64,000 nucleotides of DNA from Symmachiella dynata. Lineage in GTDB: Bacteria; Planctomycetota; Planctomycetia; Planctomycetales; Planctomycetaceae. The position numbers were made by a program, and so were the translations under genes. Below, one piece after another: positions 29,994-38,425 of the stretch. The DNA lies in assembly GCF_007747995.1 (NCBI RefSeq), contig NZ_CP036276.1, positions 3,153,001-3,217,000 of the forward strand. Reading direction: 5' to 3'. The notes under the pieces are model-generated. The model was not told the origin of the DNA. It saw nothing but the letters and a program-made list of their open reading frames with translations, and made no database searches. Each line of letters starts with the position of its first letter. Positions within the stretch are counted from its first letter, which is position 1.

Positions 29994-30872
29994 CTAAAAC
30001 TCCGGCGGCAGTGCGCTGGCTTCGTTGAGGTTTTCGCCGATGGAAAGTAACCAGCGTTCGCCGCGGGCTTCGAGGATCACGTCGGTCCGGTGAATTTCCG
30101 CCACGGTGCCGGTGAACTGGCCCACATCCAGCATCTCGCCTTGCTTGAGTCGGATCACTCGGTTTTCTGAACCCAATGTGAACCAGGCTTCCGTGTCGCC
30201 TTGTTCCGTGACAGCGGTCAGCCGGGTGAAATTGGCAGGGTCTGCTTCGCCACCGATCCCAAAGATGTTGCGTCTCACGATCGGCGAAAAGTAGGTGATG
30301 TCCTTGTCTGCGAATTCTTCTGCGATCGCCGTTGGCAAGTCTTGGGCATAGGCCGAGTTGGTCATGGCGACAGCTTCAATCGAAATCGATAGGTCCAGCA
30401 ATCCGGCGCTGCGCAGCGGCGTAATGCCGATCGACTGGATCTGATGCAGAAAATCGGCGCGATAGAATTCGTACAAGAAGGCTGTGAACTGTTGCAATGT
30501 CCCACGGGCACGGACGGAGAAGGTGAGCGAATGATAAATGCCGTTTCGCAACACAGGGGTGCCGGAGTCAAAACTGGGGGTTGTCAGTCGGGAGCGATCC
30601 ACGACATCAACCAACCATTCTTGATAGACCGTCCGCGCCGTACTGGGATCGGCTGGCAGCGACTGCTCTTCCCATTCGGCAATACGGCGGCTGGTTTTCT
30701 TGGCGCGGTTTAAAGTCTTCTTCGCTTTGGTGCGATCCTTTTCCAGTTTTTCAATCCGCTTTTGTTGCGCGTCAAAGGGTTCGTCGATCAACGATGTCTT
30801 GAGCTTCTCGCCGCCGAAAAAGAGGACGATCACACCCAAGAGGCCGTATAACACTAATTGGCGAGTTTCCAT
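29994..30872 (-). CDS. type II secretion inner-membrane protein, GspM/PilO-like with C-terminal PilP/GspC-like part
   Basis: 292 aa. One N-terminal membrane helix (LVLYGLLGVIVLFFGGEKL), a coiled coil (about 38-75, QQKRIEKLEKDRTKAKKTLNRAKK) and a PilO/GspM-like ferredoxin-type domain (about 85-180, SLTFSVRARGTLQQFTAFLYEFYRA). The C-terminal part (about 195-290: SPIVRRNIFGIG, WFTLGSENRVIRLKQGEMLDVGQFTGTVAEI) looks like a GspC/PilP homology region. The ATG overlaps the stop of the upstream gene (TAATG). Completes the inner-membrane platform of the operon. Confidence 0.75.
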   Translation of the reverse strand: METRQLVLYGLLGVIVLFFGGEKLKTSLIDEPFDAQQKRIEKLEKDRTKAKKTLNRAKKTSRRIAEWEEQSLPADPSTARTVYQEWLVDVVDRSRLTTPSFDSGTPVLRNGIYHSLTFSVRARGTLQQFTAFLYEFYRADFLHQIQSIGITPLRSAGLLDLSISIEAVAMTNSAYAQDLPTAIAEEFADKDITYFSPIVRRNIFGIGGEADPANFTRLTAVTEQGDTEAWFTLGSENRVIRLKQGEMLDVGQFTGTVAEIHRTDVILEARGERWLLSIGENLNEASALPPEF

Positions 30873-32593
30873 TATTTCGCCCCCCCCTTCTCTGCCGGCT
30901 GCTTGTCTGTTGATGGTTTGTCTTTAGAGTCTTCGGCCGGTTTTTTTGAGGATTGGGTTGTCTCGTCTTCCGTTTCATCGGAAGGAGTTTTCTTAGCAGG
31001 TGCTGTCTTTTTGGCTGTCTTGGATTTCGAAGTTGGTTTTTTATCGGCTGCGGACGACTTCTTCTCGTCCGACTTCGTTTTTTCTTCTTTGCCGGATGAT
31101 TTCTCTGCTGATTTCTCCGACTCTTTCGACGCTGCTTTGGGTGGGGTCATACTCACTTTGGTTTCGAACTGCCAGGTATAACCATTTTCCTGCACGCGTT
31201 CTTGGACGCGGGGGGTTTGAATGTCGTGCGTGTCGTCGCGGAGATCTAGTTCCATGCGTGTGACCACCGCTGGGTCACGGGCCAATCCGTTGAACGTGAT
31301 AATTCCTCCCCGCGATGAGGACAGCGCCATGCGTAACACCATTGCATCCCGCGGGGGCGGAAATCGTGTGGAAAAGGTTTGTAGTTCGTTCAGCCAGTTC
31401 ACACCTCCCGACTCCCATTTGGAGAGGGTGGCAGCGATCGCCGCTTGTTTTTTGATCGTTTTCTCGCTGGCCTTGGCCTCTTTGATTTCGCTCATCAGGC
31501 CGTCGATTGTGGCTTGGTTGTCCTGATATTCTTCGTACAGCGGATACGCAAAGACCACCGCCGCCACCAGGGCCAAACCTCCGACGAGCATCATGATGCG
31601 TTTGCGATCGGGTGGTTTCGGAGGCTTGCGAGGATTCAGGAAATCAAACGGATGCGTGCCCCCGTCTGCTTCGGTCCGCAACATTCCCAACAGCGCGGCG
31701 TAGCTGCCTGAGTTCTTGGGAATCGCCTCGTGATCGACGCCGAGCGATGCAAAGACGTCAAAAGCACTGACATCCACATCGGACGTATGGTCGTCCGCTC
31801 CCCCGGGGCGGTCGGATGCGAATTCCCGGCGAATCACCGCGAGCAATTCCGCATGTTCTTCTTCGCGGCCCAGCAAGTAGACCGCTTCGACGCCGCGGTT
31901 TCCACTTCCGTGCGGCGCGACCATCATGGTGCGGCGAATTTCCTGCATCAACCGGCTGGTGGTCGCCTCGTTGTTATCTTGTGCAGGCACACGCACCGAG
32001 CGTGAAAAGACCACATGTCCCGCATCGACGACCGTCAGATCAACGTCTTCGCCGACGCGATTGACCAACAGCGAACGTTGAGCGTTGCCCGCCGGCAACA
32101 ACGCAGCCGTTGCATAGGGGCGGAGTACGATTTTTTGCGGCGCTAGTTTTGCAGTTGTGCAGGCTTGTTGAATCCAGCGAAACTTTTCGGCAGTCACCGC
32201 GGCCGCTGTCACTTCGGCTGTTTCGTCTTCACCATCGGGTGACGAAACAAAATCGACAACCGACTCTTCCGTGACAGTGGGAGATTCCCGCATCGCCAGA
32301 TTTAAAACAATCTCCGGAAGTTCCGTCGGGGGGACTGCGGGGACGGAAAAATTGAGGAGTTCGACTTGCTCGCGACTCATGCCCAACAGGGTCGTTGCGC
32401 GTCCGACTTTAGCAGACGACAATCCGGTGCGGATCGCCTCGCCAAATTTCTCGGCGCTTGCGAAATCCGCATCTGCAAGTTCAGACAAGGAAATCGCGCC
32501 GGACGCTTCGATCGTCAGCTTTTCGCCGCTGCTGTTAGCGAGAACATAGCGGGCTTCATTGCGGGTCCAGTCCAAGGCCAGCATGCGTGCCAT
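30872..32593 (-). CDS. type II secretion GspL-like protein: PilM-like + PilN-like fusion with Lys/Ser/Glu tail
   Basis: 573 aa. Residues 1-320 resemble an actin-fold PilM/GspL cytoplasmic domain (LALDWTRNEARYVLA; LLVNRVGEDVDLTVVDAGHVVFSRSV). A single membrane helix (IMMLVGGLALVAAVVFAYPLYEEY, about 325-350) is followed by a PilN-like coiled coil and domain (about 350-470). The last ~100 residues are low-complexity Lys/Ser/Glu/Ala (EKSSGKEEKTKSDEKKSS). Bridges the GspE ATPase to the periplasmic platform in known systems. Overlaps the next gene by one base. Confidence 0.82.
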   Translation of the reverse strand: MARMLALDWTRNEARYVLANSSGEKLTIEASGAISLSELADADFASAEKFGEAIRTGLSSAKVGRATTLLGMSREQVELLNFSVPAVPPTELPEIVLNLAMRESPTVTEESVVDFVSSPDGEDETAEVTAAAVTAEKFRWIQQACTTAKLAPQKIVLRPYATAALLPAGNAQRSLLVNRVGEDVDLTVVDAGHVVFSRSVRVPAQDNNEATTSRLMQEIRRTMMVAPHGSGNRGVEAVYLLGREEEHAELLAVIRREFASDRPGGADDHTSDVDVSAFDVFASLGVDHEAIPKNSGSYAALLGMLRTEADGGTHPFDFLNPRKPPKPPDRKRIMMLVGGLALVAAVVFAYPLYEEYQDNQATIDGLMSEIKEAKASEKTIKKQAAIAATLSKWESGGVNWLNELQTFSTRFPPPRDAMVLRMALSSSRGGIITFNGLARDPAVVTRMELDLRDDTHDIQTPRVQERVQENGYTWQFETKVSMTPPKAASKESEKSAEKSSGKEEKTKSDEKKSSAADKKPTSKSKTAKKTAPAKKTPSDETEDETTQSSKKPAEDSKDKPSTDKQPAEKGGAK

Positions 32594-32744
32594 GGGGAGC
32601 AGTCTCCAAGTGGGTTATTGCCGTCCGTGGGAAAGGTTTGCCGCGGATGGCGACCATTAACAATGTGGAGTGTGCAGCCGAACCGCAGCATCAAAGGCTT
32701 TGGAAAAGCCGGGGCTGAAATTCGAATGCGACCGAACGCACTGA

Positions 32745-34331
32745 CTACTCCGTATCGGCGGAATCAGCGGTGGATGGTGTGGGTAGGTCTTCTAGCTGCT
32801 CGCCGCGAAGCATCTCCATGTCAAATCCGCGTCCCAGCAGCCGAAGGTTCTTATAGTATACCTGACGTGGTACCTCGCCGGTAGCATCAATGACCACTTC
32901 GGCGCGGGCTGAAGGGGTCCCGCTGTCAAAATAGCCGACCACCTGTGCACGGTAGACGTCACCGCCGCACGTCAAATAGGGCATCAATTCTCGCATCGTC
33001 TCTAGGCTGACCAAGTTTTGTGCCAACAGCCACGTCGGATGCCGCCGGCTGGGTTCTTCCGTCCCACCCTGCAAGCCGCGACCTGCCAAAATCTGTTCGA
33101 CTTGGGTCTCAGGCATTCCCGGGACAGCGGCAATCACCTCGCGGGGGGCGGTGTTGATATTAATCCGTCCCACCAACACGGGCGACTTGTCGACCGTAAC
33201 TTGATCCAGCAAGAGCGGTAAACTTGTCCGCAGCGAATCGGGCGAACTGGTGAACGGACTGAGAAAAACCTCGGGGGGGCCGGACGCTTGCGGGATCGAG
33301 ACCCGCGCATCGATCAGGTCCAGCAGACTGGTGATTTTGAATTTCGATGGCAGATTCAAATCCAACGTGACTGTTGCATTGGCTTGTCCTTCCTCACTGC
33401 CTGTGTAAGGACCGAATTGTCGATAAGCAATCAGGAACCGCGCCCAAGGTTCGTTTAGTGCCCCCGATAATGTTTGATAAAGCAATTGCAGATCGGGATG
33501 GTTGATGTCAATCCGCGGGGGTCCATCGGGACGGGTATTGCGTTCGCCGCTATACAGCGTCAAATATGCCGCCCAAGGCAGACCGGAAGAACTTCCGCTG
33601 TGCCCCAAACCACCGGCGACTGAATCGATTTCGTCTTGCTCGACGAAGTGATTTTGATTCGTGTCGCTGCCGAAGAGCAGTTCGCGCGTGACTCCTTTGA
33701 CCAGCAGGAGTTCCTCTAACGATTCGACAGGCCCGTTGCGGGGCTGCATGGGGGGATCTAGCCCGCTGTAGTAATCTCGTTCGGCTCCGCTGCTGCGTGG
33801 AGTGGAATCTGCATCCAACCAATCCATGATGGCATCGGCTACCGAGTCGGTCATTTCGGGCAATTGCATCAGGGCGTTGCGCCCCGAATCTGGAATGGCC
33901 TCTTCCCACTGCGCGAGCACTGAGAGGTTGATGCGTGCTGATTCGTTTTCGGCGCCATACCGTATGCCGATGATATTTCCTTCTTCGATTCGAGGAACCA
34001 ACACGCTGAACCGCACCACGGCCTGGGTGCCCGGTTCGAGGTAGAGGACTTGCCCTTTGAACAAATCAGGATTGTCGAACAAACCACCCATGGCTATGCG
34101 CCCTGGAGGACCTTGGGCCAAGACCGCTTTGAGTAGTTCCTCTCCCGAAGCGGCTGCATAGTCGACATGGATTTCATCGACGTTTAAGTGAGCGGCTTTG
34201 TTTTCGGTGTACATCACCGCCACAAAACCAAATCCAGCCAGGCTGATCATCACTAAGACGATCGTCACCACGATCAAGATCATTCCCTGCCGCGGGGACG
34301 ATGAGTGTTGAGCCGGTCGCTGGGAAATCAT
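32745..34331 (-). CDS. gspK: type II secretion minor pseudopilin GspK-like
   Basis: 528 aa. N-terminal prepilin-like helix after a basic leader (RQGMILIVVTIVLVMISLAGFGFVAVMYTE). The large globular part has GspK features, including a helix-hairpin-helix-like end (GRININTAPREVIAAVPGMPETQVEQILAGR). GspK caps the pseudopilus tip in T2SS. ATGA overlap (4 nt) with the upstream GspJ-like gene. Family size is 300-350 aa in proteobacteria; this one is longer. Confidence 0.85.
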   Translation of the reverse strand: MISQRPAQHSSSPRQGMILIVVTIVLVMISLAGFGFVAVMYTENKAAHLNVDEIHVDYAAASGEELLKAVLAQGPPGRIAMGGLFDNPDLFKGQVLYLEPGTQAVVRFSVLVPRIEEGNIIGIRYGAENESARINLSVLAQWEEAIPDSGRNALMQLPEMTDSVADAIMDWLDADSTPRSSGAERDYYSGLDPPMQPRNGPVESLEELLLVKGVTRELLFGSDTNQNHFVEQDEIDSVAGGLGHSGSSSGLPWAAYLTLYSGERNTRPDGPPRIDINHPDLQLLYQTLSGALNEPWARFLIAYRQFGPYTGSEEGQANATVTLDLNLPSKFKITSLLDLIDARVSIPQASGPPEVFLSPFTSSPDSLRTSLPLLLDQVTVDKSPVLVGRININTAPREVIAAVPGMPETQVEQILAGRGLQGGTEEPSRRHPTWLLAQNLVSLETMRELMPYLTCGGDVYRAQVVGYFDSGTPSARAEVVIDATGEVPRQVYYKNLRLLGRGFDMEMLRGEQLEDLPTPSTADSADTE

Positions 34332-35404
34332 GGCGTCCCTCCCGGCAGTTCCTGGCTATCGGAAGCGGGAAATCCCAATCCTCCGCTGCTAGAGTGCGAT
34401 CCTTTGAGGCCGCCGGGGAGATAAATCAAAATGCGCTGCTGCGGATTCTGGTTTTCTTCCGGGTCGATGAAGTTGGAGCCCACTTCGTTATCCAATACCA
34501 ACTCTTCGGGTTCGGATGACGAATCGATTGCGGTTTCCTCATTCTCATCCGCATTGAGGTCTTCGGGGTCGTGCAATTCCAGGATGATTTCCACGGCCGA
34601 TGGCAACGTTTTGCTTTGCAAACTGTCCCAGGATGTCTGCCAGCGGCCGTTGCCGAAGTAGCGGATTTTCAGTTCAGAAATCTCCGGCACCCACATCATG
34701 GAATCGTCGATCACGATTTCCTCGCTACTGCCCACATCGGGCGAGTCGGCGATTCCAAATTCGGAGGCAGCGGCGAACTCACGGTCGGAGAGTGCGGTTT
34801 GCCAATCCAAGTCGCGGCGCAATAATCCCGGCGGCGGCCCGTGGTCCAGCGGGGACTGTTCGCGCATCTCGTTGAATGTATAGAGCACGGTGCGCAATTC
34901 CGGCGCGAGTGATGTCGTCGGTTCCGTGAAGTCTACCTGCAAATCCGAGGCGGACGGGTCGTTGGGGGAGACCGCGGGAACTTGCAAAGTCACGATCGCC
35001 AGCGATTGGGAGGTTCCCACAATTCCAAATCGCGGTAAGGGGGAGGACTCGGATGAGGAAGAAATGGTAGCGGCTGCCTCTGTCTCGCCATCGGGAGTAA
35101 GTTCGGAGGACGTCGCATCAGTGCCGAACGTCATCACGTTCGAGGAGACATCGGGGATTTCAGCAATCTGAATCGCGCCCCGCAGGTCGTCACTGAGTTG
35201 TTGTTTCAATGCACGCAACAACTGCGCGCGTTCTGTGCGGGCCGGTCCCGACTCGAACAACCGAATGTAGGTGCCAAACAGATTCCACAAGCCGACCATT
35301 AAGACGGCGGACAGAATTGTAACCAGCAGCACCTCCATCAATGTGAATCCACTACGAGTCGTGGAACGGGGGCGGCGGGGCAGATTGGCGGGGATGCGTC
35401 TCAT
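34328..35404 (-). CDS. gspJ: type II secretion pseudopilin GspJ-like
   Basis: 358 aa. The prepilin signal RSTTRSGFTLMEVLLVTILSAV is preceded by a basic leader and has G^FTLME with Glu5. The globular domain has Ser/Glu-rich insertions (SSSSESSPLPRF; EEPEELVLDNEVG). ATG at 35404 overlaps the GspI stop (ATGA); the frame is open to 35482 but the overlap decides this start. Confidence 0.87.
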   Translation of the reverse strand: MRRIPANLPRRPRSTTRSGFTLMEVLLVTILSAVLMVGLWNLFGTYIRLFESGPARTERAQLLRALKQQLSDDLRGAIQIAEIPDVSSNVMTFGTDATSSELTPDGETEAAATISSSSESSPLPRFGIVGTSQSLAIVTLQVPAVSPNDPSASDLQVDFTEPTTSLAPELRTVLYTFNEMREQSPLDHGPPPGLLRRDLDWQTALSDREFAAASEFGIADSPDVGSSEEIVIDDSMMWVPEISELKIRYFGNGRWQTSWDSLQSKTLPSAVEIILELHDPEDLNADENEETAIDSSSEPEELVLDNEVGSNFIDPEENQNPQQRILIYLPGGLKGSHSSSGGLGFPASDSQELPGGTP

Positions 35405-35865
35405 GGTGAGATGGCCCCTGCTGCAGAGGAGGATCCCGGCGCGGTCGATCCAAACTGTGCGATGCTTGGGTCCAACATCCAACGGACAAGCGTAACCGAG
35501 ACCTTTTTTTTATCTTCAGTCGGTGCCGTTGCCAAGCCGGCTAAGTCCTCCGGTGCACGTGTGACAGTGACCGACAACGCCACAACACCGGGCTGCTCAA
35601 GTGGTAGCAATTCCTGAGAGATCACCCAGTCGGGTGAGTTGGGCAGCGGTTCCTCTTCCAGCGTTTCAGCAGGAGCAATTCCCGCGAGGATTTCCGTAAT
35701 GCGGGCTTCGCAGAGCAGTTGAGCGGCAGCCAAGTCCTCAGCGGTTCGGGCGTGTTTCGCACCGATGGAGGCCAGTCGCCCCAAGACGACCACGCCTCCC
35801 AGCAGGATGCTCATCGCGAGTATGACTTCCATTAATGAAAATCCCTCGCGGCGAACGTTGGTCAT
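35401..35865 (-). CDS. gspI: type II secretion pseudopilin GspI-like
   Basis: 154 aa. Prepilin N-terminus MTNVRREGFSLMEVILAMSILLGG (G^FSLME). After the helix, LCEARITEILAG and a short C-terminal beta region consistent with GspI size. ATGA overlaps with both the upstream (GspH) and downstream (GspJ) genes show tight translational coupling. Confidence 0.88.
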   Translation of the reverse strand: MTNVRREGFSLMEVILAMSILLGGVVVLGRLASIGAKHARTAEDLAAAQLLCEARITEILAGIAPAETLEEEPLPNSPDWVISQELLPLEQPGVVALSVTVTRAPEDLAGLATAPTEDKKKVSVTLVRWMLDPSIAQFGSTAPGSSSAAGAISP

Positions 35866-36509
35866 TCTGGGACCTCAACCTTTTTCAAATCGCCTACCTT
35901 AGCGGAACCGGTTAAGCCTCGTAGCGTCACCATGATGAGGTGCCCATCTTCATTTTGCAATGTGAATTGGGCGTTGGCAGTGCGACCGTTGGGGAAAAAG
36001 ACAATCGGTGCCGACCACTCTTCGGAACGGGAATCTGACAGAGTGTCGACCGCTTCGACGGTTTGAGTTTCCTCGAAAGCCAGGGAGGAATAACCCTCTT
36101 CTTGGTTCTCCGTCTGGCCACCGAATACGACGCCTTCGGGCAGTTCCAATTCGAAAATCGGCAGTGCCGCTTCCGCATCTTCATCTTCGGTGACGGTTTG
36201 CTCACCTTCGTCATTGAGGGCCGAGACAGGAGCGACTTCAAAATGCCCCGTTCCCAATTGGTAGCGGAACTGGTACGCCACGCCATTTTCCATGGCGGTC
36301 AGCCGGGCCTTGGCCAATTCCGAGCGAAGCTGCTTGGCTCCACTGCGCAATTGGCTTTTACCCAGTCCCCCGCTAATTGCCGGCCATCCCGATCCTACCA
36401 GGGAAACCACAATTGCCAGGACAACCAGCATTTCCTGAAGCGTCGTTCCCCGACGGTTCTGACGCCCATTTTTGGTTGTTTTTCGTCTTGTCGCCAACAT
36501 CGTTTTCAT
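35862..36509 (-). CDS. gspH: type II secretion pseudopilin GspH-like
   Basis: 215 aa. N-terminus has a basic leader and prepilin-like helix NRRGTTLQEMLVVLAIVVSLVG; the residue after the cleavage Gly is Thr rather than Phe/Met (G^TTLQE), but Glu5 is kept. Acidic insertions (DEDAEAALP) and a C-terminal beta domain (WSAPIVFFPNGRTANAQF) with a GspH-like end. ATG at 36509. Confidence 0.83.
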   Translation of the reverse strand: MKTMLATRRKTTKNGRQNRRGTTLQEMLVVLAIVVSLVGSGWPAISGGLGKSQLRSGAKQLRSELAKARLTAMENGVAYQFRYQLGTGHFEVAPVSALNDEGEQTVTEDEDAEAALPIFELELPEGVVFGGQTENQEEGYSSLAFEETQTVEAVDTLSDSRSEEWSAPIVFFPNGRTANAQFTLQNEDGHLIMVTLRGLTGSAKVGDLKKVEVPE

Positions 36510-36569
36510 CCTGCCGTTAAGTCAAAGTCGGTCGTTCCTGGTACATATCGGCCCAAATGCCGCGAGGAT

Positions 36570-37070
36570 TTACTCCTCAGTCGAGGTTTCTTCGCCCTCT
36601 TCGCCTTCTTCTTTCGTCCAGTTCGTGATGTCGTCGTCAGTGTTATCTTCGCCATCAGGACCGTACGACCAAATGTCAGGGAAATCGCCCTTACCATGCT
36701 CAGGGGGAAACTCGTACTGATAATCGTTACCCCAGGGATCTTTAGGAATTTCCGACTTACTGATGTAAGGACCATCCCAGTTGGACGTCCCTTCTTCTTC
36801 GTCGGCCGGAGCTTCGACCAAGGCTACAAGACCTTCCTCAGTCGACGGATAGGAGCGTGTGTCCAGGTTGTATTGCTCCAAGGAACCCCGAAACATGCCG
36901 ATTTGGGTCTTGGTGCTGCTAATGTCCGCCTTCTCTCGGCTGCCCAGAATACGGGGACCAACCATTGACATCAGGAGAACCAGAATTGCCAGAACGACCA
37001 GCATTTCGATTAATGTAAAACCACCGCGTTGTTGCGGGTTTCTTTTTGTCTGTTGAATCCGTCTCATCAT
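36570..37070 (-). CDS. gspG: type II secretion major pseudopilin GspG
   Basis: 166 aa. The prepilin signal QQRGGFTLIEMLVVLAILVLLMS has the expected cleavage Gly and Glu5. Then MVGPRILGSREKADISSTKTQIG and the C-terminal calcium-site-like region YPSTEEGLVALVE...WDGPYISKSEIPKDPWGNDYQYE, all typical of GspG. The tail is unusually acidic (GEEGEETSTEE). GGAG lies just before the first ATG. Confidence 0.93.
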   Translation of the reverse strand: MMRRIQQTKRNPQQRGGFTLIEMLVVLAILVLLMSMVGPRILGSREKADISSTKTQIGMFRGSLEQYNLDTRSYPSTEEGLVALVEAPADEEEGTSNWDGPYISKSEIPKDPWGNDYQYEFPPEHGKGDFPDIWSYGPDGEDNTDDDITNWTKEEGEEGEETSTEE

Positions 37071-37145
37071 TTTGCTCCCTAGAATTGCAGTCCAGTTTTT
37101 TCGTTATTTGAATTTTTTCAGTGGCGGGGATTTCCACGCCTTCAA

Positions 37146-38363
37146 TTACATCGTTGCGCTCATGTCGAATACCGGCAGCAATAAAGCCACCAGTACAAAC
37201 AAAATCACCGTGCCCATGACCATCAACATGGTCGGTTCGACGAGCCGTACCATGATGTCGATCTGACGTCCGATTTTGCGGTCGATACCGTCCGCGACAT
37301 TGATTAACACGTTCTCTAAGTTGTTCGATTCTTCGGCGATCTTGATCATGGCCATCACCGGTTTGGGAATCAGCCCACATTCGCCCAGTGGCTGTGACAG
37401 TGTGTCGCCTGAAGAAATATTCTCCGCCGAAGCTTTGATCGCATCGGCCAACACCAAATTCCCTGTTGAGTCTTGGCTGATCTCCAAGGCTCGTAGCAGC
37501 GGGACTCCATTTCGCAGCAGCGTGCCCAACACGCGGCAAAACCGCGAAACAGCTGACCCCAGAAAAATGCTGCCCGCAACGGGGATCTTTAATTTCCAGC
37601 GATCCACTAAATGTCGGCCAGCTGGTTTGGCCAACTGTTTCTTCACGTAACTCCCTAAGGCGAACAGTCCGGCAATTAAGAAGATGCCCCACCGCCCGAG
37701 GAAATCACTCAGTGCCAACAACACCACGGTGGGAGTCGGCAATCCGCCTTGCTTCTCCAGTTGTTTAAACAGTTCCGCAAATTTCGGCACGAAGAACACA
37801 ATCAACACGACTGTGACCACGAAACCAGCAGCTGCCAGGAATGCCGGATAAGCCATCGCCCCTTTGACGCGGCTTTTCATTTCTTCCTGCAGTTCCAAAA
37901 AGTCAGCGGTCCGCTTGAGTGCGTCTTCCAAAAATGCCCCTTCGGAACCGGCACGGACCATGCTGACCGTCAACTCACCGAACACCTCAGGATGTTGGGC
38001 AAACGCCTCGTCCAACGGAGCCCCTTCGACGACTTGGTCGTGAATCGCCGTGAGGACTTCTTTCATCCGCTCGTGGGCACATTGCTCAGACAGTAACTTG
38101 AGCGAATTGAGCAGCGGTACGCCGTTTTCCAAGAGGTCCGACAACTGCGTCAGCGTTGAGGCCAAGACTTCCGCCTTGATCTTCCGGCCCATGGACAACT
38201 TGAAGTCAAAGAGCGGCTTGGCCTTTTCTGTGCTGTCTACACGAACCGGAAACAATGCGCGCTCAGCGAGCGTATTGAGCGCTTCGCGGCGGCTGCCGGC
38301 AGTGATGGAACCCACCACGTCTTCGCCGGTCATGTTTCGGGCTGTATAGGCAAACTCAGGCAT
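37146..38363 (-). CDS. gspF: type II secretion inner-membrane platform protein GspF
   Basis: 405 aa. Two T2SSF domains, each with membrane helices: about residues 60-190 (LASTLTQLSDLLENGVPLLNSLKLL) and 270-390 (VSRFCRVLGTLLRNGVPLLRALEI), the last helix LMVMGTVILFVLVALLLPVF. Platform protein that couples the ATPase to pseudopilus assembly in the inner membrane. Located between gspE and gspG with 62 and 75 nt gaps. Confidence 0.94.
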   Translation of the reverse strand: MPEFAYTARNMTGEDVVGSITAGSRREALNTLAERALFPVRVDSTEKAKPLFDFKLSMGRKIKAEVLASTLTQLSDLLENGVPLLNSLKLLSEQCAHERMKEVLTAIHDQVVEGAPLDEAFAQHPEVFGELTVSMVRAGSEGAFLEDALKRTADFLELQEEMKSRVKGAMAYPAFLAAAGFVVTVVLIVFFVPKFAELFKQLEKQGGLPTPTVVLLALSDFLGRWGIFLIAGLFALGSYVKKQLAKPAGRHLVDRWKLKIPVAGSIFLGSAVSRFCRVLGTLLRNGVPLLRALEISQDSTGNLVLADAIKASAENISSGDTLSQPLGECGLIPKPVMAMIKIAEESNNLENVLINVADGIDRKIGRQIDIMVRLVEPTMLMVMGTVILFVLVALLLPVFDMSATM

Positions 38364-38425
38364 TGTCAGTCAGTTGTTCTCTTTGAAAATCATCGTGATC
38401 CCCTCACCAGTTTGAGAGGGGCGTT

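Noticed and set aside
36063-36968. 301-codon plus-strand frame over gspG/gspH
   Set aside because: Antisense to prepilin genes with clear signals; the frame arises from codon bias.
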